A stretch of 64,000 nucleotides of DNA, taken from positions 1 through 64,000 of the forward strand of contig VXNZ01000049.1 of assembly GCA_009840355.1 (NCBI GenBank), read 5' to 3'. Under the pieces are notes generated by a model that saw only the letters and a list, made by a program, of their open reading frames with translations, was not told the origin of the DNA and made no database searches. Position numbers and translations under genes: made by a program. Origin of the DNA: Chloroflexota bacterium (GTDB lineage: Bacteria > Chloroflexota > Dehalococcoidia > Lucifugimonadales > JADFKI01). Position 1 is the stretch's first letter, and every line of letters starts with the position of its first letter. This document shows, in pieces, positions 17,153-26,045 of the stretch.

Positions 17153-18061
17153 TCACCTCCTCATCGTCTTAAGGATTTCCTCGCTTCGATGGGCGAAGTC
17201 TCTGGTTGCGAGGGCCTTCAGATTGCTGAGATGCTTTGTATCGTCTAGCGCCCACTCTTCTATTTCAGGATCCAGGCGCACGTACCTCTCTCCCAGAATC
17301 AGACCCGCCATATTGGATGAAGACTGGGACTGCAGATTGAGAAAATAAGAGACGAGCTTCTTGTGTCCCCATCCCGTGGCAAGTCCCCAATGCCGATGGT
17401 GGCTGTACATTTTCGTTGGATGCCCAGTTCCGATAGACAGAATGTGAATCTGGTCGACCGTTTGCTTGAACTTTGAAATGGCCTCTGTGACAGCCAGAAT
17501 AGATGGGTTGTTCGCCCAAAGACCACCATCCGCCAAGTGGTTCTCGCCAACCTGTACGGGATCGAAGTAAGACGGAGCTGCGCAGGAGGCAAGGATGGCT
17601 TCTACGAGCGGAATTTCGCTGTCCCTCACATAAGGCTCGCCTAGCTCCGCGAGATAACTGGACTTGAAGACGTGCACTCCGCCAGTGGCAATGTTGGAGC
17701 TCGTAATGATCAGCGGAGTGGCAATCTCGCCAAGGGTCGTGTTAGGCAGGCAAGAATCTATGACATCTTCTAGACGCTTCCGTGGGTACCTACTTCTGAA
17801 AATACCCCATCTAAGGCGCTTACTGGGAAATATGTGGAGAGCCTGCTGCTCAAAGAGTTCGACAACTTCCTTGAGAGGGATTCCAGTCGCGGCCGCTCCC
17901 GCAACTATTGAACCTGTGCTGGTTCCCGCGATTAGGTCGAAACTGTCCCTGATCGGAGCGCCAATTTGAACTTCAACATTCGCCAGAACTTGCGCTGAAT
18001 AAATTCCCCTCGTGCCACCACCGTCAAGAGCTAGGATGTGGAAGTGTTTTTCGTTCGCCAT
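17153..18061 (-). CDS. capV: Patatin-like phospholipase effector of CBASS (CapV type)
   Basis: 302 residues. The oxyanion-hole motif GGGTRG is at 14-19, the nucleophile elbow G-T-Ser48-T-G and the catalytic Asp178 in ADGG complete a patatin Ser-Asp dyad. In CBASS, such enzymes are switched on by the cyclic dinucleotide made by the neighbouring CD-NTase and degrade membrane phospholipids, killing the infected cell. It lies upstream of the CD-NTase on the same strand with a gap of about 110 nt. Its length and motifs are normal for CapV, and no signal peptide is present, consistent with a cytosolic effector. Confidence 0.88.
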   Translation of the reverse strand: MANEKHFHILALDGGGTRGIYSAQVLANVEVQIGAPIRDSFDLIAGTSTGSIVAGAAATGIPLKEVVELFEQQALHIFPSKRLRWGIFRSRYPRKRLEDVIDSCLPNTTLGEIATPLIITSSNIATGGVHVFKSSYLAELGEPYVRDSEIPLVEAILASCAAPSYFDPVQVGENHLADGGLWANNPSILAVTEAISKFKQTVDQIHILSIGTGHPTKMYSHHRHWGLATGWGHKKLVSYFLNLQSQSSSNMAGLILGERYVRLDPEIEEWALDDTKHLSNLKALATRDFAHRSEEILKTMRR

Positions 18062-18152
18062 TATGTTTCTTGCCTTCTGGGAGTTAATTCGAATTTATAA
18101 GCATTCTTTGAGTGGAATTACAACTCAACAAAAAATTGGCGATTCACCAAAG

Positions 18153-18797
18153 TTAACTCAGACGAATTTGCCCTTCGTATTCTTGACGCGATGGATAGAG
18201 TAATCCGTCCTTTGAAATGTACAGCAGGCCAAGCCGCTCCAATCTGACCTTCAGCGCCGTGATTGTCACCTGAAATTCTTCTCGGAGACTATACAACTCA
18301 CGCCAACTGAGTAGGTCAACATCCCTTATCGCCTCAAACAAGAGGCGCGACGGCATAAGAAGGAAACCCATAAATCTATGAGCTTGAATCTCCTGAGGTG
18401 CCTGGCCGGGTCCAGAGGAGCGGTAGAGGCATTTGACTGAAGGCTCCATACCAGATAGGGCCAATTGGTGAACCTGTCCTTTATCGACATGCACCTCCCA
18501 GTGTCCTGCCTCGTGGCCCAATATGGTCTGGTAGAGGCCTGGGGTTTCAGTGATCAGATCTTGCCTCGCCTCGTTGAACACGACCCTTCTGGAATCAGGA
18601 TTGAGTTCAGCGAGTATGGACTGGTCCGGCTCCTCTTGAATGGTGTCCCATAGAATACTGAGGTCCAGTACATCTTCCAGAATATCCTCGACAGGCACAG
18701 GAGGACAGTCAACTTCGCCGTAAAGTGCCTCGTGCCGGCCCAACAAGCGGGCCGCGCTGTTTTCCAATTGTACATCCGACAGAAAAGTAGTAACCAT
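18153..18797 (-). CDS. ImmA/IrrE-type zinc metallopeptidase (possibly CapP-like)
   Basis: 214 residues if started at the ATG that forms TAATG with the stop of the upstream XRE gene, with GGAG a few nt before it. The His-Glu-Ala-Gly-His motif (ILGHEAGHWEVH) is the zinc and catalytic site of ImmA/IrrE peptidases. These enzymes cleave a partner XRE-family repressor to turn on genes. Here the partner lies directly upstream and the CBASS effector starts about 90 nt downstream on the same strand, so control of CBASS, as described for CapH/CapP modules, is likely. The frame also extends 13 codons upstream, overlapping the XRE gene; I prefer the later start. Confidence 0.8.
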   Translation of the reverse strand: MVTTFLSDVQLENSAARLLGRHEALYGEVDCPPVPVEDILEDVLDLSILWDTIQEEPDQSILAELNPDSRRVVFNEARQDLITETPGLYQTILGHEAGHWEVHVDKGQVHQLALSGMEPSVKCLYRSSGPGQAPQEIQAHRFMGFLLMPSRLLFEAIRDVDLLSWRELYSLREEFQVTITALKVRLERLGLLYISKDGLLYPSRQEYEGQIRLS

Positions 18798-19156
18798 TAT
18801 TGCTCCGACGACCAGTGACGGATTAGTCGCTGCCATTCCGCTGGCGACCGCACGTCATCTCCGATAGATCTTAGGAAACGAACAGCTTGTGGATTCCGTG
18901 ATAGCGTCTCTGCGATATCCGAAGGCACCTTTCCAGCAAGTGTTATTAGCTCATCTGCAAGCTCGATCTGATTCACCCCAAGCCTTCCTGCAAACTCTTC
19001 AGATATCCGTCGCAAGACCGCCTCGCTGGGTGGCTCAACTCGGCTGTTTTCGATCTTGCTTAGATAAGTGAAGTCGACTCCGATCTTCTCCGCCAACTCG
19101 CGCTGGCTCAGCCGGGCTTCCCTACGTAATGCACGCAGTCGCTCTGGGAATTCCAT
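18797..19156 (-). CDS. XRE-family transcriptional repressor (possibly CapH-like)
   Basis: 119 residues. Residues 5-60 are a classic Cro/CI helix-turn-helix (RREARLSQRELAEKIGV then FTYLSKIENSR). The C-terminal half may be the part recognised by the peptidase. The gene overlaps the downstream ImmA-like gene by the shared TAATG. A palindrome (GTTGATTATCAAC) covers the -35 box of its own promoter, which points to autorepression. With the ImmA-like protease it forms a repressor/protease switch upstream of the CBASS genes. Confidence 0.85.
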   Translation of the reverse strand: MEFPERLRALRREARLSQRELAEKIGVDFTYLSKIENSRVEPPSEAVLRRISEEFAGRLGVNQIELADELITLAGKVPSDIAETLSRNPQAVRFLRSIGDDVRSPAEWQRLIRHWSSEQ

Positions 19157-19173
19157 CTATCTGCCTCTTCTCG

Positions 19174-19204
19174 AGTATAGCATGATGTTGAGTTGATTAT
19201 CAAC
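19174..19204 (-). promoter_or_regulatory. Promoter and palindromic operator of the XRE-ImmA-CBASS unit
   Basis: On the minus strand, TTGATA (19203-19198) and TATACT (19179-19174) are separated by 18 nt, a good sigma-70 promoter. The 13-bp palindrome GTTGATTATCAAC (19192-19204) lies over the -35 box, and the longer TGTTGA...TCAACA (19187-19205) is also symmetric. It lies about 18 nt before the XRE start codon. This is the expected layout for an autorepressed XRE gene. Confidence 0.7.
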
Positions 19205-19340
19205 ACTATATTGGCTTAGCATAATTAAAAAGTCGCAGACTAGGCACACATACTGTTAAGAGAGCCCGGGTTGAATGAAGACAAGCTCGTCACGGTCTCT
19301 GCCATTTTCAACAACCCGTATTACTCTGCCGTCCGCACGC

Positions 19341-20285
19341 TCAATATAGAAGGTGATAATTGTCGAAATAGTAGGTATCTACCTCGACGACCTTCCCAAC
19401 AGTCCTGATTCCCCAGCCGAACTGTCTCACTTTTTCCATAAAGGTTTCACCATCAATCATCACAATTGAAGCTTCGCCCTCCTTGATCGCTTCGCGGCAC
19501 GCAGTCTCTGCAAAGCTCCCAGTGGTCATGACAATGCCTATCAGGCTGTCCGAAGCCAGAGTTTCACGGAACTCACTAACCACCACTGAGTTCACTTTCC
19601 CACGATAACGCTTTACGAGAAATGGCACGCGATGCTTGCCTAGATCCTCCCATTCCACTGTAACAGAGCCGTAAAAGCCTCCATCGTTCCGCGTCGTTCC
19701 GGTAACGTCCGCATCCGTGAAACCGTGTTCACTGAGGAATCTCAGACACAAGTGTTGAAATGCCTTCGGCGACATGGCTAGCAGCGACACCAGCAGAATT
19801 TCTCGCCAAACGTCATCGCCAATCAGACTACCGACCACCTGCAGGTCTGTATCGGTTAGAGACTTCATTAAAGCTGCATCGCCAGGCCGTCGTGTGCTCA
19901 CCTCATGCAATTGCCTGTCATATTCATACGAAAGCCGCTTGTCCCGGCTGACGTCGTATGCCCTGACGTCGGAAGCGTCGACTTCACGTACAGAACGCCC
20001 CCAACTCGTTAGTGCCCACACACCTCGCCTAGGATTCTCAATAACCCCATAGCGCTTGAGTGTAGTTCTAGTCCAAGCCAGCCTGGAAGCCAACTCTTTC
20101 TTCACATTGAGCCGTCCGACAATGTCGGGGCCGATTTCAAACTGGCTCCTGACAAGGGCTTCTATCTGTGCATTTGTTGCGCTGCCGCCATGCGTATGCA
20201 GAGCTTCCAGCGTAGGATTAAACAGATCGTCCATAAAGGGAAGCGCGTCATAGGCGCGCATTTCTTCTGTGATGCGCTTGGCCAT
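19341..20285 (-). CDS. Mrr-like protein with altered nuclease signature
   Basis: 314 residues. The N-terminal 100 residues match the Mrr N-terminal winged helix. Residues about 170-300 match the Mrr restriction-endonuclease fold (FQHLCLRFLSEHGF, TGTTRNDGG, VVSEFRETL, GIVMTTGSF). The usual GDGGxD is NDGGFYG (200-206), lacking the second Asp, and the usual Q-x-K is Leu223-Val-Lys225. So two conserved catalytic positions differ; the protein may be inactive as a nuclease or work differently. Its ATG directly follows the stop of the TPR gene, making it the last gene of the five-gene restriction operon. Confidence 0.7.
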   Translation of the reverse strand: MAKRITEEMRAYDALPFMDDLFNPTLEALHTHGGSATNAQIEALVRSQFEIGPDIVGRLNVKKELASRLAWTRTTLKRYGVIENPRRGVWALTSWGRSVREVDASDVRAYDVSRDKRLSYEYDRQLHEVSTRRPGDAALMKSLTDTDLQVVGSLIGDDVWREILLVSLLAMSPKAFQHLCLRFLSEHGFTDADVTGTTRNDGGFYGSVTVEWEDLGKHRVPFLVKRYRGKVNSVVVSEFRETLASDSLIGIVMTTGSFAETACREAIKEGEASIVMIDGETFMEKVRQFGWGIRTVGKVVEVDTYYFDNYHLLY

Positions 20286-21122
20286 TTAGCTGTCATCCGA
20301 GTGTTGTGGAGTGGGTGGGCTTGCCATCAGACGCAGATGAGTCGCCAAGGAAGCTCTTGCGAGTATTGAAGACGGATCTTTAGGATTGAGTTTAAGTGCT
20401 CCATCGTAGTCTTGGCTTGCCTGCACGAAATTACCTAACTTCTCATAAGCGACCCCTCGATTATATAAGGCGCGCGCCATTAGGGGGATCCCGTTGGAAT
20501 TTGCAACTGCATGGTTGAAATCTAGGACGGCCTTCCTATATTCACTCTTCCTAGCGTAGGCTAATCCCCGAAAGTAAAAGGCGTAAGGATATTTGGGCTG
20601 AATTTCAAGGACTCTTTCAAAATCCTCTATCGACCGGTCGTAGTTGCCCTTCTTGTAGTAGGTTACGCCTCGATTGTAATAGCCGAGGCGAGCACGCAGG
20701 GTTTTGGGACCGGTAAGGGCGAATACCCTGTCCAAGTATTCCAATGCTTTGTCGTATTCACCGATCGCGGTGAGAGCTTCGCCTGTCTTGTTGCAGGCAA
20801 GGGCAAGTACTTGGTTGTTGTTAGAGAGCTCAATCACCTTTAGGTAATTTTCAATGGCTCTTTTGAACTGCCCATTCTCGAAGTAAATGTCAGCCTTACG
20901 GTTATAAGAGTGGGAATGGCTCGGGTCAAGCTCGATTATTCTATTGAAATCCCTGATTGCGCTCTCCAGAGCGCCTTTGTACTTGTGCGTGCAACCCCGG
21001 TTATAGAAAGCCTCGACATTGCCCGGATTGTCTTTGATGATCTTTCCGTATTCCCGCGTGACTATATCATGCGGATTGACGGCCCTCTCGCGCACATTTC
21101 CTCTTGCCATAGTTGACTCCAT
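20286..21122 (-). CDS. TPR-repeat protein of the restriction operon
   Basis: 278 residues made almost wholly of tetratricopeptide repeats, about six, with the usual YNRG.(A/T)Y...G....AI.DF....ELDP pattern (for example near residues 37-75, 76-110, 145-180, 182-212 and 220-250). Such repeats mediate protein-protein contact. A second ATG at 21110 has GGAG 7 nt upstream and may be the true start. It sits 60 nt after the helicase gene and is directly followed by the Mrr-like gene. It probably acts as a scaffold or sensor within the same system. Confidence 0.8.
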   Translation of the reverse strand: MESTMARGNVRERAVNPHDIVTREYGKIIKDNPGNVEAFYNRGCTHKYKGALESAIRDFNRIIELDPSHSHSYNRKADIYFENGQFKRAIENYLKVIELSNNNQVLALACNKTGEALTAIGEYDKALEYLDRVFALTGPKTLRARLGYYNRGVTYYKKGNYDRSIEDFERVLEIQPKYPYAFYFRGLAYARKSEYRKAVLDFNHAVANSNGIPLMARALYNRGVAYEKLGNFVQASQDYDGALKLNPKDPSSILARASLATHLRLMASPPTPQHSDDS

Positions 21123-21182
21123 CTGTCCAAGTCAAGATTGAAGAGAACCGCAAACCAATCGCCGAATCTGAAGGCAGATAAG

Positions 21183-23255
21183 TCACATCTGCATGTCTTC
21201 AAGAAAATCTGACGCAGGAATAACCCCAGTAACCAATAGCTGATCTCGAGCCCGGGTACACGCGACGTAAAGCAGGTATCGTTCGGTGTTGTAGGCGTCC
21301 TTAAAATCCGAATCTTCCGCCATAAGCGCCATCCTTTCCCTAGAGGGAATGACTTCGGCATCGCACGCTATCGCTGCCACGGCGCGAAATTCCAATCCTT
21401 TGGCTAGATGCATCGTGCCGACGGCGACTCCTGCTTCCCCTGCTACGGCGTCGCCCTGAAGCAGTACAGGCTTCAGCCCAGCCGCTTCTGCCACTCTAGT
21501 GGCACGTCTGAGTTCAGATTCGGAGCGCACGAAGACTCCAATCTCACTTGGCGCCATTCCGTCCTCGGATAGTTCAATTATCCATTTAGCAACTGCGTCG
21601 ATCTCCTGCGATTCCGAATCATACACATGCACCGCGGGTGTCGGTCCATTGAATACGGAAATTGTTCCGCTGCGTCTTTCCGTTATACCGTCGACGTCTG
21701 CAAGTTCTGGACCGAGTAGTAGGTCCGCTTGCGTCCTGATCTGGTGGGACGTTCGATAGTTCACACGCAATGTCTGAGAGCGTCCTCGTATATCAACGCC
21801 GACCGAAAGCCAAGAAAATGGCTGCTGAAAGATGCGCTGACCCAAGTCACCGGCGAAGAATAATCCGTCAGGGCGGTCGCCGCCAAGAGCTGCCAGAAAA
21901 TCCAATTGCCCGATGTCGAGGTCTTGCGATTCATCCACCACGGCATATTCAAAGACAGGATTTCTCCTCTGAGCGACGGCCTTCGCGAGACTCCGGTACA
22001 AGTCCGAGCGGGTTATGAGTTGGTTTTCGCTGAATCCCGCTCTGACTTGCTTAAACACCGACCAGAGAGTCTTACGCTGGGTCTCCGGCAGTCGCCTTCG
22101 TCTTCCCAATCGCTGAACATCTCGATAATCTTCCCAAGTTGCCAGTCCCCAAGCGTCAACCACCTGCTGCCATTCGGAGACAAGGAACGAGGGAGAAAAT
22201 TGCAGACCTTCTTCTTTACCGGCTACCTGATGAATTAGGTCAACAACTGCCTCATCTGTAGCAATTTGAGGTTCGCCGATCATTGTTCGGTACAACCGAA
22301 TTGCAACCGAGTCCAACGAGCCAACTTCTATCCGCTCTGCGAGTTCAGGTTCACCAGTAATGAGAACGCGAAGTTTGGATCGCAGCGCACTCGCCAGCGT
22401 GTCGGAGAATGTAGTCAGCAACACTCGCGCATCCGGATTGGAACGGGCTAAGAAAACCGACCGATGCAGAGCCACAACAGTCTTGCCAGTCCCTGCGGAA
22501 CCAGAAACGCGCGCGGGGCCGTTGTAGTTCCGTTCAACGATAGCTCGCTGATCGGGGTGTAAGAATACGCTCCACTTCTCCCACGGATACTCCAATGCCT
22601 TCTGAAGTTCCTCGATGTCGCGCATAACGCGGAACCGGCGCAGCGCATCTGGATGTTCAAACGGGTCGGTTCCCGCCGTTATCGGCAGAGGCGCTTGTGG
22701 AGTTCCCCCCGTCGCCAACTGTAGAAGGGCCTCGGCTGCCTCCTCCGGCAGATGATCGGACACTTCAAGGTAGTTGTCTTCGGTTGCGCCACGAACGTAT
22801 TCCAACCATTCTTCCGGCACGCCGTAACTCAAGAGCTCTTCGTCTGAGACTCTGCCGAATAGTGGGGGGTTCGGTGGCAGAGGCTCTATGACTTGCACAT
22901 AGTGAGGGACTCGGACTTCCTCGATAGTTTCTCTTATTTCCACCAGCTGCGCCGCTCCGGTTCGAGGATGCGCTTCAAGCTTGCGCTTCTGCGCCCAATC
23001 GTATGCGTCGTCGTGGTGCGCCACATAGCAGAGAGTTGCATTTTCTCCCCGCTGGTGGAAGATAATACGGATATCGCGATTCACGCGCGCCGAGCGGAAG
23101 TTCCTGTCAGCTGCTCCTTGGATGGGGTGTACTTGGTGTCCGCCGCGCCCAGGGTCTGTCTGGAGGTCAAACGCAGTCTGCTTAGCGATTGACTGGTCCT
23201 GAGTGCTGAGTCTCGCTAGGCTATCCGTGAATGTGTTGGCGATTCGGAACTGCAT
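21183..23255 (-). CDS. UvrD/Rep-like helicase with RelE-like N-terminal domain
   Basis: 690 residues. The first 95 residues resemble a RelE/ParE toxin fold (short helices then strands with NFRSARVNRDIRIIF and VAHHDDAYDWA). A superfamily 1 helicase follows: Walker A GSAGTGKT near 252-259, Walker B AVVDESQD near 440-447, a VNYRTSHQIR motif, and a C-terminal HLAKGLEFRAV plus ACTRARDQLLV. It should unwind or translocate on DNA. Its ATG overlaps the stop of the methyltransferase by one base (TGATG), showing translational coupling. Whether the RelE-like part is a nuclease or only a fold relic is not visible. Confidence 0.85.
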   Translation of the reverse strand: MQFRIANTFTDSLARLSTQDQSIAKQTAFDLQTDPGRGGHQVHPIQGAADRNFRSARVNRDIRIIFHQRGENATLCYVAHHDDAYDWAQKRKLEAHPRTGAAQLVEIRETIEEVRVPHYVQVIEPLPPNPPLFGRVSDEELLSYGVPEEWLEYVRGATEDNYLEVSDHLPEEAAEALLQLATGGTPQAPLPITAGTDPFEHPDALRRFRVMRDIEELQKALEYPWEKWSVFLHPDQRAIVERNYNGPARVSGSAGTGKTVVALHRSVFLARSNPDARVLLTTFSDTLASALRSKLRVLITGEPELAERIEVGSLDSVAIRLYRTMIGEPQIATDEAVVDLIHQVAGKEEGLQFSPSFLVSEWQQVVDAWGLATWEDYRDVQRLGRRRRLPETQRKTLWSVFKQVRAGFSENQLITRSDLYRSLAKAVAQRRNPVFEYAVVDESQDLDIGQLDFLAALGGDRPDGLFFAGDLGQRIFQQPFSWLSVGVDIRGRSQTLRVNYRTSHQIRTQADLLLGPELADVDGITERRSGTISVFNGPTPAVHVYDSESQEIDAVAKWIIELSEDGMAPSEIGVFVRSESELRRATRVAEAAGLKPVLLQGDAVAGEAGVAVGTMHLAKGLEFRAVAAIACDAEVIPSRERMALMAEDSDFKDAYNTERYLLYVACTRARDQLLVTGVIPASDFLEDMQM

Positions 23256-26041
23256 CAGACTTTGAAAACCTTCATAACCTCGTCGCCCAGGTGGTTGATG
23301 ACCTTTACGGCTATCAGTCCCGATTCCGGCTTGTCAAATGGACGAGAGACGGCGCTGTGAAGCGATTCCCATGCGTCGGCGTCAATCTCCGCCTTCAACG
23401 TCGTCCGCATTGACTTGTATGGGTCGCTCGCGCCCAAGAAGTACGCATGGCGAACAAAGAACGCCTCTTTGTTGTAGTCGGTGTCGATAAACCAGCAGGC
23501 AATGCCTTCAGGTCCGTCGCTGCGAACCTCACCGGTGTTGGGATGGAACACATCCACACCGTTCACTCTCACCTCAATCTGCTCATCGTCCGCAGGCAGA
23601 ACGTCAATGTCGGGCTCGCCGAATATGACGAACAGGTTCCCCTTGCCTGTGTTCTTCAAGTCGTCCGCCATGTGCAGGTCGGCGTTCATCCTAGCCTTGA
23701 GAACTGGTACGCCGCTGTAACTCTCCAACTCGGTCGTGTGTGCATCGTAGTTGAAAGCGCAGGCGACAAGCACATCAAAATCAGCGTCCTTGGCTTCTCG
23801 TGCGGCATCAACCAGATCTTGACGGGAAACTGTGCCAAACTCCGGCCCGATGAAGATGCCTGCGCGCATTTGCTTGGCTTTGCGGCGTCCTTTGCCCTTT
23901 TGGATGTAGATCCCCTCAGCGCAGACGAAATGGCCCGGCCACACTGTCAGTGACTCAAAGTCAATTCGATCTTCCTTGTGAGCTTGCTGAACACCGGCAG
24001 TTCGCAGATTATCAAGAATTATCGAGGCGAAGTCGTAGCCTTGCCCATATCCGTTGGACGACTCAGCGATACGGTCCATTAACTCATCGTTCTCGTCAAC
24101 CTCAAGCATACGGTGCGGGGAGATGCTTTCGACGGTGAATGGTCCAGCGACACGCACCTTACTCTTGTCTTCATAAGGCTTGTCATAGAGATCTTCGTAA
24201 TCCGCTTTGGCGTCGATGGAGGCGTCAATTTCACGCTGGCGCGCCATTCGTAGGTCCCACCATTCCTTGTGGATTCGCTTCGTGTTCGCTTTCCAAGTAT
24301 TGTCGGCATCACGTGGGATCTCCCATTCTTCCCAGCTTTGCTTGACTGCCCGATTCAATTTCTTGCGGTGCGGCTCAAGTTTCTTTTGGAAATCTTCCCA
24401 AATGACATTAATTTCCGCATTATTGGCAATGTCGCGAAGGGTGATATGCGGGACCCGCTCGTACACAAAGCCCTGACGGATGTCACAGAAATTGGGAGAT
24501 TCAGAAGGGGCTCTCCTTTCAATCTCAGCCATCTTGGCTTGACCGTCGGAACTGTCAGCGAGCAGGTAGTACGGAAAACGCGCTCCCATGATGCGCGCGC
24601 GGGCGAGCGCCAATGCAACGCGACTCGTGTCTATCGTTATCCAGCGCCTGCCCCACTGCTCGGCGACATATGCAGTCGTGCCACTTCCGCAGGTTGGGTC
24701 AAGCACTAAGTCGCCGGGGTCGGTCGTCATCAAGATGCAGCGTCTAATTACTGTCGCATTCGTCTGTACCACGTATGTGATATTCCGCTCTCCCATAGTA
24801 TCTGACCAAACATCCTGCAACTCTCGAACAGGGAAGTCTTGAAAGAACCTTGCATATCTCAACGTTCTACCCATAGCGCTTAATCTGTTTGCCAGCGCCA
24901 GACGACTTAAACCTGTTTCGCTAGTCTTCCATCTCTGGGTGTATGTGCGTTGATTATGCGTGAAGGGAAAGAGTGGATTGGCAGATTCAAGAGAAGTAGT
25001 GGAGTACAAGCGGCCTTTGAGAGGTGTTCCATTGCTGACCTGCCTTTCTCCGCTTGTCAGAGAGCGACGCGTTGAATCGTCCAATTCGATGTATTGGTAG
25101 TCTTTAGGATTTGCTGATCGCTGTAAGTGAAGTTTCCGAAATTTAGCTAAACTTCGATCCTTTGCATACCACAATAGATAATCGCTGGTTCGCGGGAGAA
25201 AGTCCTGAACTAACCCACCAGTTTTTTGAAAAATTATCTGTCGCAGAAAATTATCATCGCCAAACACTTCGTCCATCAGGGTGCGGACACGATGTACATT
25301 CTCGTCGCCGATTTGCACAAAGATACTGCCGCTTTCGGTGAGTAGGTCGCGTGCTACGGTGAGGCGGTCGCGCAGATATGCCAGATAAGAGTGGATGCCG
25401 TCGCGCCACGTGTCGCGGAATGCCTTGACTTGCTCAGGTTCGCGCGTGATGTGTGTTGCGTTTCCATCACGTACATCGCGGCTAGTGGTCGACCACTGGA
25501 AGTTGGAGTTGAAGCGAATGCCATAAGGCGGGTCGATGAATACGCACTGAACTTTGCCACGCAGTTCTTCACGCTCCGCGAGAGAAGCCATCACTTGGAG
25601 GCTGTCACCAAGTATCATCCTATTCGACCAGTTGGCATCGTGCTGATAAAACTCTGTCTTCGCACTCTCCGAAGGAAGTCCGTTGAAATCAGCTAACAGG
25701 TCAGCGAAGATTCCCTGCACACCTTCGGAGTCGCCATCCCTTCGAGACGCGCTTTGTCCCATCAAATCGTCAATGAGCACCTTCGGATGAACACGCTCCT
25801 GGATGTATATCGGGGGAACATTGACAACGAGTTCTGAGCGATCCAAACTCTCCTTTCCACGCCAGACGAGCTGCGGGTCTAGATCAGGATTGCGTCGCTC
25901 GTATGCTACTCGAATAGGATGCCTCTCATCATCGCGCATCAGCCTCTGATGTTCGGCATTCGGCAGGTTTCGCCGCTTGGCGTCACCATGAGTAATGGTC
26001 TCAACGGACTTGGGAGTCCGTGTCCGCGTTCTTCTACGCAT
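23255..26041 (-). CDS. Type III-like DNA methyltransferase (Mod)
   Basis: 928 residues. Catalytic DPPYG at 170-174 comes before the S-adenosylmethionine-binding DPTCGSG at 448-454, the order of beta-class N6-adenine/N4-cytosine methyltransferases. The insert between them and the long C-terminal part likely recognise DNA and contact the Res partner. It lies 4 nt after the Res-like gene and overlaps the helicase start by one base. It would protect host DNA and define the target sequence. Length is larger than typical Mod proteins (about 600-700) and fits the Mod partners of BPTD_3080-type Res proteins. Confidence 0.88.
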   Translation of the reverse strand: MRRRTRTRTPKSVETITHGDAKRRNLPNAEHQRLMRDDERHPIRVAYERRNPDLDPQLVWRGKESLDRSELVVNVPPIYIQERVHPKVLIDDLMGQSASRRDGDSEGVQGIFADLLADFNGLPSESAKTEFYQHDANWSNRMILGDSLQVMASLAEREELRGKVQCVFIDPPYGIRFNSNFQWSTTSRDVRDGNATHITREPEQVKAFRDTWRDGIHSYLAYLRDRLTVARDLLTESGSIFVQIGDENVHRVRTLMDEVFGDDNFLRQIIFQKTGGLVQDFLPRTSDYLLWYAKDRSLAKFRKLHLQRSANPKDYQYIELDDSTRRSLTSGERQVSNGTPLKGRLYSTTSLESANPLFPFTHNQRTYTQRWKTSETGLSRLALANRLSAMGRTLRYARFFQDFPVRELQDVWSDTMGERNITYVVQTNATVIRRCILMTTDPGDLVLDPTCGSGTTAYVAEQWGRRWITIDTSRVALALARARIMGARFPYYLLADSSDGQAKMAEIERRAPSESPNFCDIRQGFVYERVPHITLRDIANNAEINVIWEDFQKKLEPHRKKLNRAVKQSWEEWEIPRDADNTWKANTKRIHKEWWDLRMARQREIDASIDAKADYEDLYDKPYEDKSKVRVAGPFTVESISPHRMLEVDENDELMDRIAESSNGYGQGYDFASIILDNLRTAGVQQAHKEDRIDFESLTVWPGHFVCAEGIYIQKGKGRRKAKQMRAGIFIGPEFGTVSRQDLVDAAREAKDADFDVLVACAFNYDAHTTELESYSGVPVLKARMNADLHMADDLKNTGKGNLFVIFGEPDIDVLPADDEQIEVRVNGVDVFHPNTGEVRSDGPEGIACWFIDTDYNKEAFFVRHAYFLGASDPYKSMRTTLKAEIDADAWESLHSAVSRPFDKPESGLIAVKVINHLGDEVMKVFKV

Positions 26042-26045
26042 AAAT

